From Actinospineispora spinosispora DSM 44797 (GTDB lineage Bacteria > Actinomycetota > Actinomycetes > Mycobacteriales > Pseudonocardiaceae): 64,000 nt of DNA. The DNA is taken from contig NZ_KE386833.1 in assembly GCF_000429025.1 (NCBI RefSeq), forward strand, positions 448,582 to 512,581. The letters are read 5' to 3'. This document shows positions 43,044 to 51,962 of the stretch, in pieces. The stretch's first letter is position 1. Each line of letters begins with the position of its first letter. The notes beneath the pieces are model-generated. The model had not been told where the DNA came from and did no database searches. It was given only the letters and a program-made list of their open reading frames with translations. The translations under genes were made by a program, and so were the position numbers.

Positions 43044-45353
43044 GTGACCAGTACCCAGAACGACACCCGTACCGAGACTCGCGGCCGCATCGGGGACAGC
43101 CCGCTGCGCGTGGACGGTGTGCTCAAGGTGACCGGCGAGTTCGCCTACGCCAGCGACCTGTGGCACGACGACATGGTGTGGGGCGTGACGTTACGCAGCC
43201 CGCACCCGCACGCCCGCATCCTCGGCATCGACATCACCGACGCGCTGACCGTGCCGGGCGTGGACGCGGTGCTCACCGCCGCCGACGTGCCCGGTGCCAA
43301 CGCGGTCGGGCTGGAGCACCTGGACACACCGGTGCTGGCCGACGGCGTGGTCCGCTATGAGGGCGAACCGGTCGCGCTGGTCGCCGCCGACCACCCCGAG
43401 ACCGCCCGCAGAGCCGCGCAGCGGATCAAGGTCGACTACGAAATCCTTCCGGCCGTGACCGACGCCCGGCACGCGCTGGACGACGACGCGCCGAAGGTGC
43501 ACGAGAACGGCAACCTGGTCCGGCACCTCGTGCTTCGCCGGGGCGAGCAGGACGTCAGCGCGCCGGTCGTGGTCGCGCTCGACTTCGAGGTCGGCATGCA
43601 GGACCAGGCGTTCCTCGGCCCGGAAGCGGGCCTCGCGGTGCCCGCGCAGGACGGCGGGGTCGACCTGTACGTCGCCACCCAGTGGCTGCACGTCGACCAG
43701 CAGCAGATCTGCCACGCGCTGGGACTGCCGAAGGACAAGGTGCGGCTCAGCCTGGCGGGTGTCGGCGGGGCGTTCGGCGGCCGTGAGGACCTGTCGATGC
43801 ACGTGCACGCCTGCCTGCTCGCGCTGCACACCGGCAAGCCGGTCAAGATGTCGTACAACCGCGAGGAGTCGTTCTTCGGTCACGTCCACCGGCATCCTGC
43901 GACCATGCGTTTCGAGTTCGGCGCCCGCAGCGATGGGACGCTGGTCTACGCGAAGGCGAACATCCTGTTCGACGGCGGCGCCTACGCCTCGTCGACCGGC
44001 GCCGTGGTCGGCAACGGCGGCACGCTGGGCCTGGGCCCGTACCGCATCCCGAGTGTCGCGGTCGATTGCTACGGCGTCTACACGAACAACCCGCCGTGCG
44101 GCGCGATGCGTGGCTTCGGCTGTGTGCAGGCCGCGTTCGCGCACGAGGCGCTGATGGACGAGCTGGCCGACCGGGTCGGGCTCGACCGGGTGGAGATCCG
44201 CAAGCTCAACGGCATGCGCGAAGGCGACCGCAACATCACCGGGCAGCTGATCGACTCCGCCGCCCCGGTCGAGGAGCTGCTCGACATCGTCCGGGACATG
44301 CCGTTGCCCGCCCCCCGGTCCGCCGGCGACGAGCTGGACGTGCGCACCTTGCCGGGGGGTGCGTCCAACACCACCCACGGCGAAGGTGTCGTGCGTGGCG
44401 TCGGCTACGCCGTGACCTACAAGAACATCGGCTTCTCCGAAGGCTTCGACGACTACTCGACCGCGAGGGTCCGGCTCGAGGTGATCGCAGGCGAGCCGGT
44501 GGTCACGGTCCAGACGGCGGCGGCGGAGGTCGGCCAGGGGCTGATCACCGTCGAGCAGCAGATCTGCCGGACCGAGCTGGGGATCGAGCGGGTGGTCGTG
44601 CATCCCAAGGACACGACGGTCGGCTCCGGCGGTTCCACGTCGGCGTCCCGCCAGACCTACGTGACCGGTGGTGCGGTGAAGGCGGCGTGCGAAGCGGTGC
44701 GCCGGTCGCTGCTCGCCCGCGCTGCCGACCGGCTCGCGGTCACCGCCGACCAGCTCCGGCTCGACGGTGACAAGATCGTGGCGAGCAGCGGCGAGGTGGT
44801 CGTGAGCCTCGTCGAGCTGCTCGGTGACGGGACCGATGCCGGGTTCGTGGAGGAGACCGTCGAATGGCGGCACCGCCCGACGCACGCGATCGACCCGGAG
44901 ACCGGGCAGGGCGACGCGCACGTCCAGTACGCGTTCTCCGCGCACCGGGCGGTGGTCGACGTCGACGTCGAGCTCGGGCTGGTGAAGGTCATCGCGCTGG
45001 ACACCGCGCAGGACGTCGGCAAGGCGATCAACCCGGATGCCGTGGTCGGCCAGATTCAGGGCGGCAGCGCGCAGGGTATGGGGCTGGCGCTGATGGAGGA
45101 AATCCTCGTGACCGACGGTCATGTGCGAAATCCCTCTTTCACCGACTACCTGATTCCGACCATCCTGGACATGCCACCGATGCAGATCGCGGTGCTGGAG
45201 TACGCGGACCCGCACGCGCCGTACGGGGTCAGGGGAGTGGGCGAGCCGCCGACGATCTCCTCCGGCCCAGCCGTCGCCGCGGCGATCCGCGACGCCACCG
45301 GCCGCGCGCTGCGCCGGGTGCCGATCCGTCCAGAACACATCACCGGAACCTGA
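43044..45353 (+). CDS. Xanthine dehydrogenase molybdopterin subunit
   Basis: A protein of about 769 residues, the catalytic subunit of a three-part xanthine dehydrogenase. Molybdopterin-binding motifs are VGGAFGGRED, GAMRGFG and QGGSAQGMGLAL. The catalytic Glu is in RGVGEPPT near the C-terminus. The GTG at 43044 follows the deaminase stop by one base; the frame is open upstream without homology. With the two smaller subunits it hydroxylates hypoxanthine and xanthine to urate. No XdhC-type cofactor-insertion gene is adjacent. Confidence 0.92.
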   Translation: MTSTQNDTRTETRGRIGDSPLRVDGVLKVTGEFAYASDLWHDDMVWGVTLRSPHPHARILGIDITDALTVPGVDAVLTAADVPGANAVGLEHLDTPVLADGVVRYEGEPVALVAADHPETARRAAQRIKVDYEILPAVTDARHALDDDAPKVHENGNLVRHLVLRRGEQDVSAPVVVALDFEVGMQDQAFLGPEAGLAVPAQDGGVDLYVATQWLHVDQQQICHALGLPKDKVRLSLAGVGGAFGGREDLSMHVHACLLALHTGKPVKMSYNREESFFGHVHRHPATMRFEFGARSDGTLVYAKANILFDGGAYASSTGAVVGNGGTLGLGPYRIPSVAVDCYGVYTNNPPCGAMRGFGCVQAAFAHEALMDELADRVGLDRVEIRKLNGMREGDRNITGQLIDSAAPVEELLDIVRDMPLPAPRSAGDELDVRTLPGGASNTTHGEGVVRGVGYAVTYKNIGFSEGFDDYSTARVRLEVIAGEPVVTVQTAAAEVGQGLITVEQQICRTELGIERVVVHPKDTTVGSGGSTSASRQTYVTGGAVKAACEAVRRSLLARAADRLAVTADQLRLDGDKIVASSGEVVVSLVELLGDGTDAGFVEETVEWRHRPTHAIDPETGQGDAHVQYAFSAHRAVVDVDVELGLVKVIALDTAQDVGKAINPDAVVGQIQGGSAQGMGLALMEEILVTDGHVRNPSFTDYLIPTILDMPPMQIAVLEYADPHAPYGVRGVGEPPTISSGPAVAAAIRDATGRALRRVPIRPEHITGT

Positions 45354-45359
45354 GGACTG

Positions 45360-46358
45360 ATGAGCATCGACTTCCGCGAACTGCCCGATCTCGCCGTGCG
45401 CACCCTGGGTGGTGCCGTCGTCTACGCGAACGACGAGGCCTTCGCCGCCAGGGAGAACCTGATCTCGGCCGGGCCCTCGGTGTTCGACCCGAGCAGCTTC
45501 GGGCACAAGGGCAAGGTCTACGACGGGTGGGAGACCCGCCGCCGCCGCGAAGCGGGACACGACGAGGCGATCGTCCGGCTCGGTGCGGCCGGTGTCGTCA
45601 AGGGCGTGGTGATCGACACCAGCTGGTTCAAGGGCAACTACCCGCCGGAGGCGTCGGTGGACGGTCTGTGCCTCGACGGCCACCCGTCGGTGGACGAGCT
45701 GGTCGGGCACGAGGGCTGGCAGCCCCTGGTGCCCCCGCAGGCGATCAAGGGCGACGCGGAGAACCCCTTCGAGGTGGTCGGCGATGCGGCGACGCGTCGG
45801 TACACCCACGTCCGGCTGCGGATCCATCCCGACGGCGGTGTCGCGCGGCTGCGGGTGCACGGCCAGGCCATCGCGGACCCCTCGGTCGTCGACGCGCTCG
45901 GTGTCGTCGACCTCGCGGCCGCCGAGAACGGCGCGACGATGATCGACTCGTCGAACCGGTTCTACGGCTCGTCGACGAACCTGCTCCTGCCCGGCCCGGT
46001 GCGGTCCATGGGCGAGGGTTGGGAGACCGCGCGGCGCCGCGACGACGGCAACGACTGGGTCCATGTCGCGCTCGCGGCGGAGGGCCACGTCCGGGTCGCG
46101 GAGCTGGACACGTCCTACTTCCTGCACAACGCGCCCGGCTGGGCGTCGCTGCGGGGCAGGCGCGCGGGTGGCGAGTGGTTCGAGCTGCTCGCCAGGACCG
46201 CGTTGCAACCCGACACCCGGCACCGGTTCGTGCTGGGTGACACCCCGGCGGCCGACGAGGTCCGGCTGGACATCCATCCCGACGGTGGCATGGCGCGGCT
46301 GCGGCTGTTCGGCAGCCTCACCGACGAGGGAAGGGCGGAACTCGGCAGACGCTGGTGA
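45360..46358 (+). CDS. alc: Allantoicase
   Basis: A 332-residue enzyme hydrolysing allantoate to ureidoglycolate and urea. It has the two jelly-roll allantoicase repeats: LGGAVVYANDEAFAARENLI with GWETRRRREAGHDEAIV, then NRFYGSSTNLL with EGWETARRRDDGNDWV. The paired HPDGGVARLRV and HPDGGMARLRL segments are also hallmarks. It lies in the purine operon although the preceding enzyme, allantoinase, is not in the window. Confidence 0.95.
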   Translation: MSIDFRELPDLAVRTLGGAVVYANDEAFAARENLISAGPSVFDPSSFGHKGKVYDGWETRRRREAGHDEAIVRLGAAGVVKGVVIDTSWFKGNYPPEASVDGLCLDGHPSVDELVGHEGWQPLVPPQAIKGDAENPFEVVGDAATRRYTHVRLRIHPDGGVARLRVHGQAIADPSVVDALGVVDLAAAENGATMIDSSNRFYGSSTNLLLPGPVRSMGEGWETARRRDDGNDWVHVALAAEGHVRVAELDTSYFLHNAPGWASLRGRRAGGEWFELLARTALQPDTRHRFVLGDTPAADEVRLDIHPDGGMARLRLFGSLTDEGRAELGRRW

Positions 46359-47182
46359 CGCTCACCGGTACGGTCGACCGTGTGACATCGCAAGCAGACA
46401 AGATCGCGCGGTTCCGCGAGCTCCACGTCCCCGGCCGTCCGCTCGTGGTGGCGAACCCGTGGGACGTGGGCACCGCGAAGCTGCTCGTGTCAGCGGGGTT
46501 CGCCGCACTGGCGACGACGAGCAGCGGCCACGCCGCGACCCTGGGGCGGCTCGACGGCGGGGCGACACGCGACGAGGTGCTCGCGCACGCGGCGGAGCTG
46601 GTCTCCGCGGTCGAGGTCCCGGTGTCCGCCGACCTGGAGAACGGTTTCGGGCACACCCCTGAGGCGGTGGCGGCGACGGTCACCGACGCCGCCGCCACCG
46701 GGCTCGCCGGGTGCTCGATCGAGGACTACACGGGCGATCCGGACACCCCGTTCTACGACCTGCCGCACGCCGTGGAGCGGATCGAGGCTGCCCGCGCCGC
46801 GTCGGACCTGGTGCTGACCGCGCGGGCGGAGAACTTCATCCGGGGCAACCGGGACCTCGCCGACACGATCGCTCGGCTGCAGGCCTTCCAGGAGGCGGGT
46901 GCCGATGTGCTGTACGCGCCCGGGGTGTCGAGGCCCGACGACCTGCGGAGCCTGCTCGCCTCGGTGGACCGGCCGGTCAACGTGCTGGTGCGCCCCGACA
47001 TGGTCCCGGTCGCGCAGCTGGCCGAGTGGGGTGTCGCCCGCATCTCGGTCGGCGGCGCGTTCAACCAGGCGATGATCGGCGCGCTGCACCACGCGGCCCG
47101 CGAGCTGCTGGACGAAGGAACCTACGGCTTCCTGAACCTGGCCGCCGAGGGCCGAACCCAGATCGCGAAGGCGTTCGGCTGA
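46355..47182 (+). CDS. Isocitrate lyase/PEP mutase family protein
   Basis: A protein of about 275 residues of the PEPM/ICL superfamily: NPWDVGTAKLLVSAGFAALAT, the metal/substrate loop VSADLENGFGH, AGCSIEDYTGD and LTARAENF. Members cleave or form C-C or P-C bonds of 2-oxo or hydroxy acids, often oxaloacetate or methylisocitrate related. The GTG at 46355 overlaps the allantoicase stop (GTGA); GTG 46382 better matches family N-termini. Its place after allantoicase suggests handling of glyoxylate-level products, but this is only inference. Confidence 0.8.
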   Translation: MTLTGTVDRVTSQADKIARFRELHVPGRPLVVANPWDVGTAKLLVSAGFAALATTSSGHAATLGRLDGGATRDEVLAHAAELVSAVEVPVSADLENGFGHTPEAVAATVTDAAATGLAGCSIEDYTGDPDTPFYDLPHAVERIEAARAASDLVLTARAENFIRGNRDLADTIARLQAFQEAGADVLYAPGVSRPDDLRSLLASVDRPVNVLVRPDMVPVAQLAEWGVARISVGGAFNQAMIGALHHAARELLDEGTYGFLNLAAEGRTQIAKAFG

Positions 47183-47199
47183 CTTCGTGATGTGTCCAC

Positions 47200-48603
47200 T
47201 CAGAAGACGGCTGAGAGCAGCATGACGAAGACGAACGCGATCACCGACACGGCCGTCTCCATGACCGACCAGGTCTTGAACGTCTGACCGACGCTCAGCC
47301 CGAACAGCTCCTTCACCATCCAGAACCCGGCGTCGTTGACGTGGGACAGGAACAGTGACCCGGCGCCGATGGCCAGCGCGAGCAAGGCAGCGTGTGACGG
47401 GCTCAGCGTGGTGGCGAGCGGCGCGACGATGCCGGCCGCGGTGACCGTGGCGACCGTCGCCGAGCCGGTCGCCAGACGCAGCGCGACGGCGACGAGCCAG
47501 CCCAGTAGCAGGACCGACAGGTGCACGTCGGTGGCGAACTTCGCGACCGAGTCGCCCACGCCCGCACCGACCAGGGTCTGCTTGAACCCGCCGCCCGCTC
47601 CGACGATCAGGATGACCGCCGCGATCGGTCCGACGCTGGCGCCGATCCGCCGGGACAGCCCCGCGCCGGTGAACCCGACCGCGTAGCCGAACGTGACCAG
47701 CGCGAGCAGCACCGCGAGCGTCATCGCGACCAGCGGCTCACCGACGAAGTCGAAGATCGTCCGGATCAGCGGTGGGTTCTTCGCATCCGGCCAGATGATG
47801 TCCACGAGCGCCTTGCCCAGCATGAGCACGACCGGGAAGACGATCGTGAGCAGCGTGGCCAGGAACGTGGGCTGCCTGGTCGGGGCCTCCTCGTCCGGTT
47901 CCGGCTCGGCGTGCTCAGCCGTGTCGACGCCACCCGCGACCGCCGGCGCACCGACCGGTACCCACTTGGCGAGCAGAACCGCCAGCAGCGGCCCGCACAG
48001 CACGACGGTCGGAACGGCGACCAGGATCCCCAGTGCGAGCGTCGTACCGAGTGGCGCGTTCACGGCGCTGATCGCGATGAGCGGCCCGGGATGCGGCGGG
48101 ATCAACCCGTGCAGCACGGACAGGCCCGCGAGCGCCGGGATGGCGATGCGCATCAGGCGCAGCCGGGATCGTTGGGTGACCAGCACGATCACCGGCAGCA
48201 GCAGGATCAGGCCGATCTCGAAGAACATCGGCAGACCGATGATGACCGCGACGAGTGCCATCGTCCAGGGCAGCGCACCGGCCGACGACGAGCCCACCAG
48301 TTTGTCGATCACCCGGTTCGCGCCACCGGAGTCGGCGAGCAGCTTCCCGAGCATCGCGCCGAGCGCGATCAGCAGCCCGACCTCCTGCAGAGTGCTGCCC
48401 ACACCTGACTCGAAGTTGGAGATGACCTTCGGCAGCCCGACGCCGGAGGCCAGCCCGACGAACGCCGAGCCCAGCACCAGAGCCAGGAAGGGATGCATCT
48501 TGACCGCGACGATCAGCAGCACGATCAGCGCGATGCCGATCACCGCGACCGCGATCAACCGGGTGTCGTGCGCGCCCCAGGGCATCGCGGCGACGGCGTT
48601 CAT
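47200..48603 (-). CDS. Gluconate permease (GntP family)
   Basis: A protein of about 467 residues with roughly 12-14 membrane segments. Family features are KMHPFLALVLGSAFVGLASG, the GSTLQEVGLLIALGAMLGKLLADSGGA loop and LIPPHPGPLIAI. The ATG at 48603 overlaps the gluconokinase stop by 4 nt. The frame is open far upstream over the kinase gene, but only this part shows homology. Imports gluconate or a related sugar acid for the kinase. Confidence 0.92.
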   Translation of the reverse strand: MNAVAAMPWGAHDTRLIAVAVIGIALIVLLIVAVKMHPFLALVLGSAFVGLASGVGLPKVISNFESGVGSTLQEVGLLIALGAMLGKLLADSGGANRVIDKLVGSSSAGALPWTMALVAVIIGLPMFFEIGLILLLPVIVLVTQRSRLRLMRIAIPALAGLSVLHGLIPPHPGPLIAISAVNAPLGTTLALGILVAVPTVVLCGPLLAVLLAKWVPVGAPAVAGGVDTAEHAEPEPDEEAPTRQPTFLATLLTIVFPVVLMLGKALVDIIWPDAKNPPLIRTIFDFVGEPLVAMTLAVLLALVTFGYAVGFTGAGLSRRIGASVGPIAAVILIVGAGGGFKQTLVGAGVGDSVAKFATDVHLSVLLLGWLVAVALRLATGSATVATVTAAGIVAPLATTLSPSHAALLALAIGAGSLFLSHVNDAGFWMVKELFGLSVGQTFKTWSVMETAVSVIAFVFVMLLSAVF

Positions 48604-49118
48604 CGGTGTTCTCCCGTCAGCCGGAGGTGCCGGATGATCTCCTCGGCCTCGCCGCCCGGCGAGTCCACGACATCGACCGTGATCGCCCGCTCGTCCTCGC
48701 CCGGTGGTTCCAGCGCGGCGAACTGCGAGTCGAGCAGCGTCGCCGGCATGAAATGCCCGTGACGCGCGGTGAGTCTCCTGGCGATCTGGTCGTACGTGCC
48801 GGCGAGGTAGACGAAGACGACGTGATCGCCGCGCAGCACGTCCCGATAGCGGCGCTTGAGCGCGGAGCACGTCACGATGCCGGGTCGGCCCGCGTCGGTC
48901 CGCTCGCGGATCCAGCGGGCCACCTCGGCGAGCCACGGCCCTCGGTCGGTGTCGTCGAGCGGGTGCCCGGCCGCCATCTTGGCCACGTTCGCCGGCGGGT
49001 GCATGTCGTCGCCCTCGGCCAGCTCCCAGCCGAGCCGACCGGCCAGCACACCCGCGACGGTCGACTTCCCCGAGCCCGACACACCCATCAGAACCAACAC
49101 CGGACTGGGTTCGCCCAT
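48600..49118 (-). CDS. gntK: Gluconokinase
   Basis: A protein of about 172 residues of the AAA-type thermoresistant gluconokinase family. Walker A is GVSGSGKST; WELAEGDDMHPPANVAKMAAGHPLDDTDRGPWL is the substrate-binding stretch, and CSALKRRYRDVLR is conserved. It makes 6-phosphogluconate. ATG 49118 has a GGGAG site 7 nt upstream, favouring it over the longer open frame. It forms a two-gene operon with the permease. Confidence 0.93.
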   Translation of the reverse strand: MGEPSPVLVLMGVSGSGKSTVAGVLAGRLGWELAEGDDMHPPANVAKMAAGHPLDDTDRGPWLAEVARWIRERTDAGRPGIVTCSALKRRYRDVLRGDHVVFVYLAGTYDQIARRLTARHGHFMPATLLDSQFAALEPPGEDERAITVDVVDSPGGEAEEIIRHLRLTGEHR

Positions 49119-49244
49119 GCTCACGCTCCCTGGTCGGCGCTGACCTGTGCGCAGATCGTAAGGGCTGCGCCGAGGTCGCGCCCGGGGACGAGTTCGACGT
49201 GCGGTCTCGCCGAACCTGTCCCACAGTGAGGGTGGGAGGAATCG

Positions 49245-50876
49245 ATGACGGTGTCTCAGGACCAACGCTCCACCGATCGGTCCGGCACGGAGCCCGACGC
49301 GATCGTGATCGGTGCCGGGTTCTCCGGCATGTACATGCTTCACCGGCTACGCGCGCTCGGGCTGTCGACGGTCGTGCTGGAGGCCGCCGAGGGAGTGGGC
49401 GGAACCTGGTACTGGAACCGGTATCCCGGCGCGCGGTGCGACTCCGAGAGCTACTACTACTCCTACTCGTTCTCCGACGAGCTGCAGCAGGACTGGGTGT
49501 GGACGGAGCGGTACCCGGAACAGCCGGAGATCCTGCGCTACCTGAACCACGTGGCGGACCGGTTCGACCTGCGCCGGGACATCCGGTTCGGCACGACGGT
49601 CACGCGCGCCCGGTTCGACGAGACGACCGACCGCTGGCGGTTGGACTCCGCGTCCGGCGAGACGTGGACCGCCCGGTACCTGATCACGGCGGTCGGGTGT
49701 CTGTCCGCCGCCAACATCCCCCGGATCCCCGGCCTGGACACGTTCGAAGGTCAGTGGTTCCACACCGGACGGTGGCCGCACGAGGGCGTCGACTTCGCGG
49801 GTAAGCGAGTCGGCGTGGTCGGCACCGGTTCCACCGGAATCCAGGCCATCCCGGTGATCGCCGAGCAGGCCGCACACCTGACGGTCTTCCAGCGCACCGC
49901 GAACTACAGCGTCCCGGCGCGCAACGGTCCGCTCGAGGACGCCGCCCTGCGCGAGATCAAGGCGGACTACCCGGAGATCCGCCGGACCCAGCGCGCGTCG
50001 ACCAACGGTCACCCGTTCCTGATCAGCGAGAGGTCCGCGCTGGAGGTCTCGCCGCAGCGGCGGCGGGAGATCTACGAATCGGCGTGGAAGGTCGGCGGCC
50101 TGCGGTTTCGCGCCTGCTTCCAGGACCTGCTCACCGACAAGGCGGCCAACGACACGGCGTCGGACTTCATCCGGTCCAAGATCAGGGAGACGGTCCGCGA
50201 CCCGGACACGGCGGCGACGCTCACCCCGACCGACCACCCCTTCGCGACCAAACGTCCGCCGATCGACACGCACTACTTCGAGACCTACAACCGGGACAAC
50301 GTGAGTCTCGTCGACGTCCGCCGGACCCCGATCGAGGAGATCACTCCGCGCGGCGTGCGGACCGGCCAGGACGTGCACGAGCTCGACTGCCTGGTCTTCG
50401 CCACCGGGTTCGACGCGTTGACCGGCCCCCTACTGGGCATCGACATCCGGGGCACCGGCGGTCGGTCGCTGGGGGAGAAGTGGGCCGAGGGCCCCAAGAC
50501 CTACCTGGGACTGCAGGTCGCGGGGTTCCCGAACATGTTCACGATCACCGGTCCCGGCAGCCCCTCGGTGCTCACCAACATGCCCACGGCGATCGAACAG
50601 CACGTCGACTGGATCGCCAGGACCATCGACCACATGCGCGGCCACCGGCTGGTCCGGATGGAGGCGAGCGAACAGGCCGAAGCCGAGTGGGGCGAGCACG
50701 TCAACGAGGTGGCGAACCGGACCCTGCTCCCGATGGCCAGCAGCTCCTGGTACCTGGGGGCGAACGTCCCCGGTAAGCCCCGGATCTTCATGCCGTACGC
50801 GGGTGGCTTCGCCTACTACGCCGGCCGGTGCGACGAGGTCGCCGACGCGGGGTATCCGGGGTTCGCTTTCGCCTAG
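49245..50876 (+). CDS. Flavin-containing (Baeyer-Villiger) monooxygenase
   Basis: A 543-residue class B flavoprotein. The FAD-binding GAGFSGMYMLHRLR is at the N-terminus and the NADPH-binding GTGSTGIQ is central. The Baeyer-Villiger fingerprint FxGxxxHxxxWP reads FEGQWFHTGRWP. GGTWYWNRYPGARCDSES is typical of cyclohexanone-type monooxygenases, which convert ketones to esters or lactones. ATG 49245 follows a GGGAGGA site. No companion hydrolase or dehydrogenase lies beside it; substrate unknown. Confidence 0.92.
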   Translation: MTVSQDQRSTDRSGTEPDAIVIGAGFSGMYMLHRLRALGLSTVVLEAAEGVGGTWYWNRYPGARCDSESYYYSYSFSDELQQDWVWTERYPEQPEILRYLNHVADRFDLRRDIRFGTTVTRARFDETTDRWRLDSASGETWTARYLITAVGCLSAANIPRIPGLDTFEGQWFHTGRWPHEGVDFAGKRVGVVGTGSTGIQAIPVIAEQAAHLTVFQRTANYSVPARNGPLEDAALREIKADYPEIRRTQRASTNGHPFLISERSALEVSPQRRREIYESAWKVGGLRFRACFQDLLTDKAANDTASDFIRSKIRETVRDPDTAATLTPTDHPFATKRPPIDTHYFETYNRDNVSLVDVRRTPIEEITPRGVRTGQDVHELDCLVFATGFDALTGPLLGIDIRGTGGRSLGEKWAEGPKTYLGLQVAGFPNMFTITGPGSPSVLTNMPTAIEQHVDWIARTIDHMRGHRLVRMEASEQAEAEWGEHVNEVANRTLLPMASSSWYLGANVPGKPRIFMPYAGGFAYYAGRCDEVADAGYPGFAFA

Positions 50877-50928
50877 GAACAGTTCGGATCCCTACTGGAT
50901 CGTTCGAGAGCGGGTTAGCCACTCCACC

Positions 50929-51096
50929 ATGTGGGTAAAGAGAGGCATGTGGCTCGTGGTGATTGTTCCCGTCGCTCTGTTGCTGATGCTTCTCGGGATG
51001 CAGCGCTTCGAAGCCGCACTGGACGCCACGACACGCCTGACCGCCCGCACCCCACAACGGCACGAATGTGGCTTTAGGGACGTTCAACGTCCCTAA
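50929..51096 (+). CDS. Small one-helix membrane protein
   Basis: A 55-codon ORF starting ATG 50929. It has a Lys/Arg-flanked hydrophobic helix, WLVVIVPVALLLMLLGM, then an amphipathic QRFEAALDATTRL tail. Short actinobacterial membrane proteins with this layout exist. The last residues read into the palindrome at 51061-51109, so the natural end may have been altered by insertion of that element. There is no strong ribosome site. Function unknown. Confidence 0.4.
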   Translation: MWVKRGMWLVVIVPVALLLMLLGMQRFEAALDATTRLTARTPQRHECGFRDVQRP

Positions 51097-51109
51097 AGCC
51101 ACATTCGTG
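51061..51109. repeat. 24-bp perfect palindrome with 1-nt loop
   Basis: Arms 51061-51084 and 51086-51109 are exactly complementary around one C. The core is GTGGCTTTAGGGACGTT and its complement. It lies between the convergent monooxygenase and anti-sigma genes. Such a perfect structure would act as a strong bidirectional terminator, or it may be a dispersed repeat element. No second copy was seen in this window. Confidence 0.85.
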
Positions 51110-51131
51110 TCATCGCGAAACGGTGTGGTGG

Positions 51132-51962
51132 TCAGGCCGCTCGGTGGTGTGCGGCGGGGCTGGGGCCGGGGTGACCGCCGGAGATCGGGCCGCCGGTGTC
51201 GATGGCCCTCAGCTGTGCGGTCAGGCGGGTACCGAGGGACGGCAGGGCGGTGCCGGGGCGCGAACCGGGACGTTCGGTCCCGGTCGTCACGATCAGCACG
51301 ATCAGTCCGAAACCGATCGCCACGAGTGAATGTGACGCCACCCGCCCGCCGTCGACGTTGCCGCCCAGCAGATCGATCACGCTGACCAGCGAGAGCACGA
51401 GTACGAAGCTGCCGAGCACCGGCAGCACGCCGGCCAGGTGCCGGGTCCACGCGGCGCCCGCGATGAAGGCGACGCCCAGAGCGAGGTTCCACGCCGACGA
51501 CTCGTGAGACATGTGCGCCAGGTCCGCGCCCATCATGGTGCCGTGGTGCATGGTGTGGCCCATGTCCAGGTTCGGCACGATCAGGCCGAGCAGACCGAGG
51601 ACGGCCTGCGCCGCGCCGACTCCGCCGAGGGCCCACCTGCCGAGCCCGTTCCACCGCGACGGGCGACCGCGGCGAGGGCGAGGCAGGTGCTCCAGTGCGT
51701 GCTCGAGCTGCTCGCCGGACAGGCCGGGGCTCGGCTCGGCGTGCGTGGTCCGGATGAGGCGGTTGACGCGCGCCGCGTCGCTGAACCAGCGCGAGCATCC
51801 GTGGCAGGTCTCCAGATGCGCGTACGCCCGGTTCAACACCGCGAAGTCCGCCTCGCCGTCGAGATCGGCGGAGAGATGCTCCCGGCAGGTGCTACAGCCC
51901 ATGTATGTCAGGTCGGCCGGGTCACCCTGCTGGTTCCCGCCCGCACCATTGCGCTCGTTCAT
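51132..51962 (-). CDS. Zinc-finger anti-sigma factor, membrane-anchored
   Basis: A protein of about 276 residues. An N-terminal anti-sigma zinc site is formed by H49-x3-C53-x2-C56 (AHLETCHGC), with an earlier pair C23/C26. Four membrane helices follow from about residue 108. Between helices 1 and 2 a loop at residues 132-153 is rich in Met and His (DMGHTMHHGTMMG, AHMSHE), a likely metal-binding patch facing outside if the N-terminus is cytoplasmic. ATG 51962 overlaps the sigma factor stop by 4 nt. It should hold the sigma factor inactive; copper binding to the loop could release it (inference). Confidence 0.87.
   Translation of the reverse strand: MNERNGAGGNQQGDPADLTYMGCSTCREHLSADLDGEADFAVLNRAYAHLETCHGCSRWFSDAARVNRLIRTTHAEPSPGLSGEQLEHALEHLPRPRRGRPSRWNGLGRWALGGVGAAQAVLGLLGLIVPNLDMGHTMHHGTMMGADLAHMSHESSAWNLALGVAFIAGAAWTRHLAGVLPVLGSFVLVLSLVSVIDLLGGNVDGGRVASHSLVAIGFGLIVLIVTTGTERPGSRPGTALPSLGTRLTAQLRAIDTGGPISGGHPGPSPAAHHRAA

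Noticed and set aside
43191..46277. 1,028-codon open frame antisense to the xanthine dehydrogenase and allantoicase genes
   Set aside because: It mirrors strong plus-strand genes with conserved motifs; the translated protein is low-complexity Arg/Asp/Val-rich with no domain, as expected for the complement of high-GC codons.
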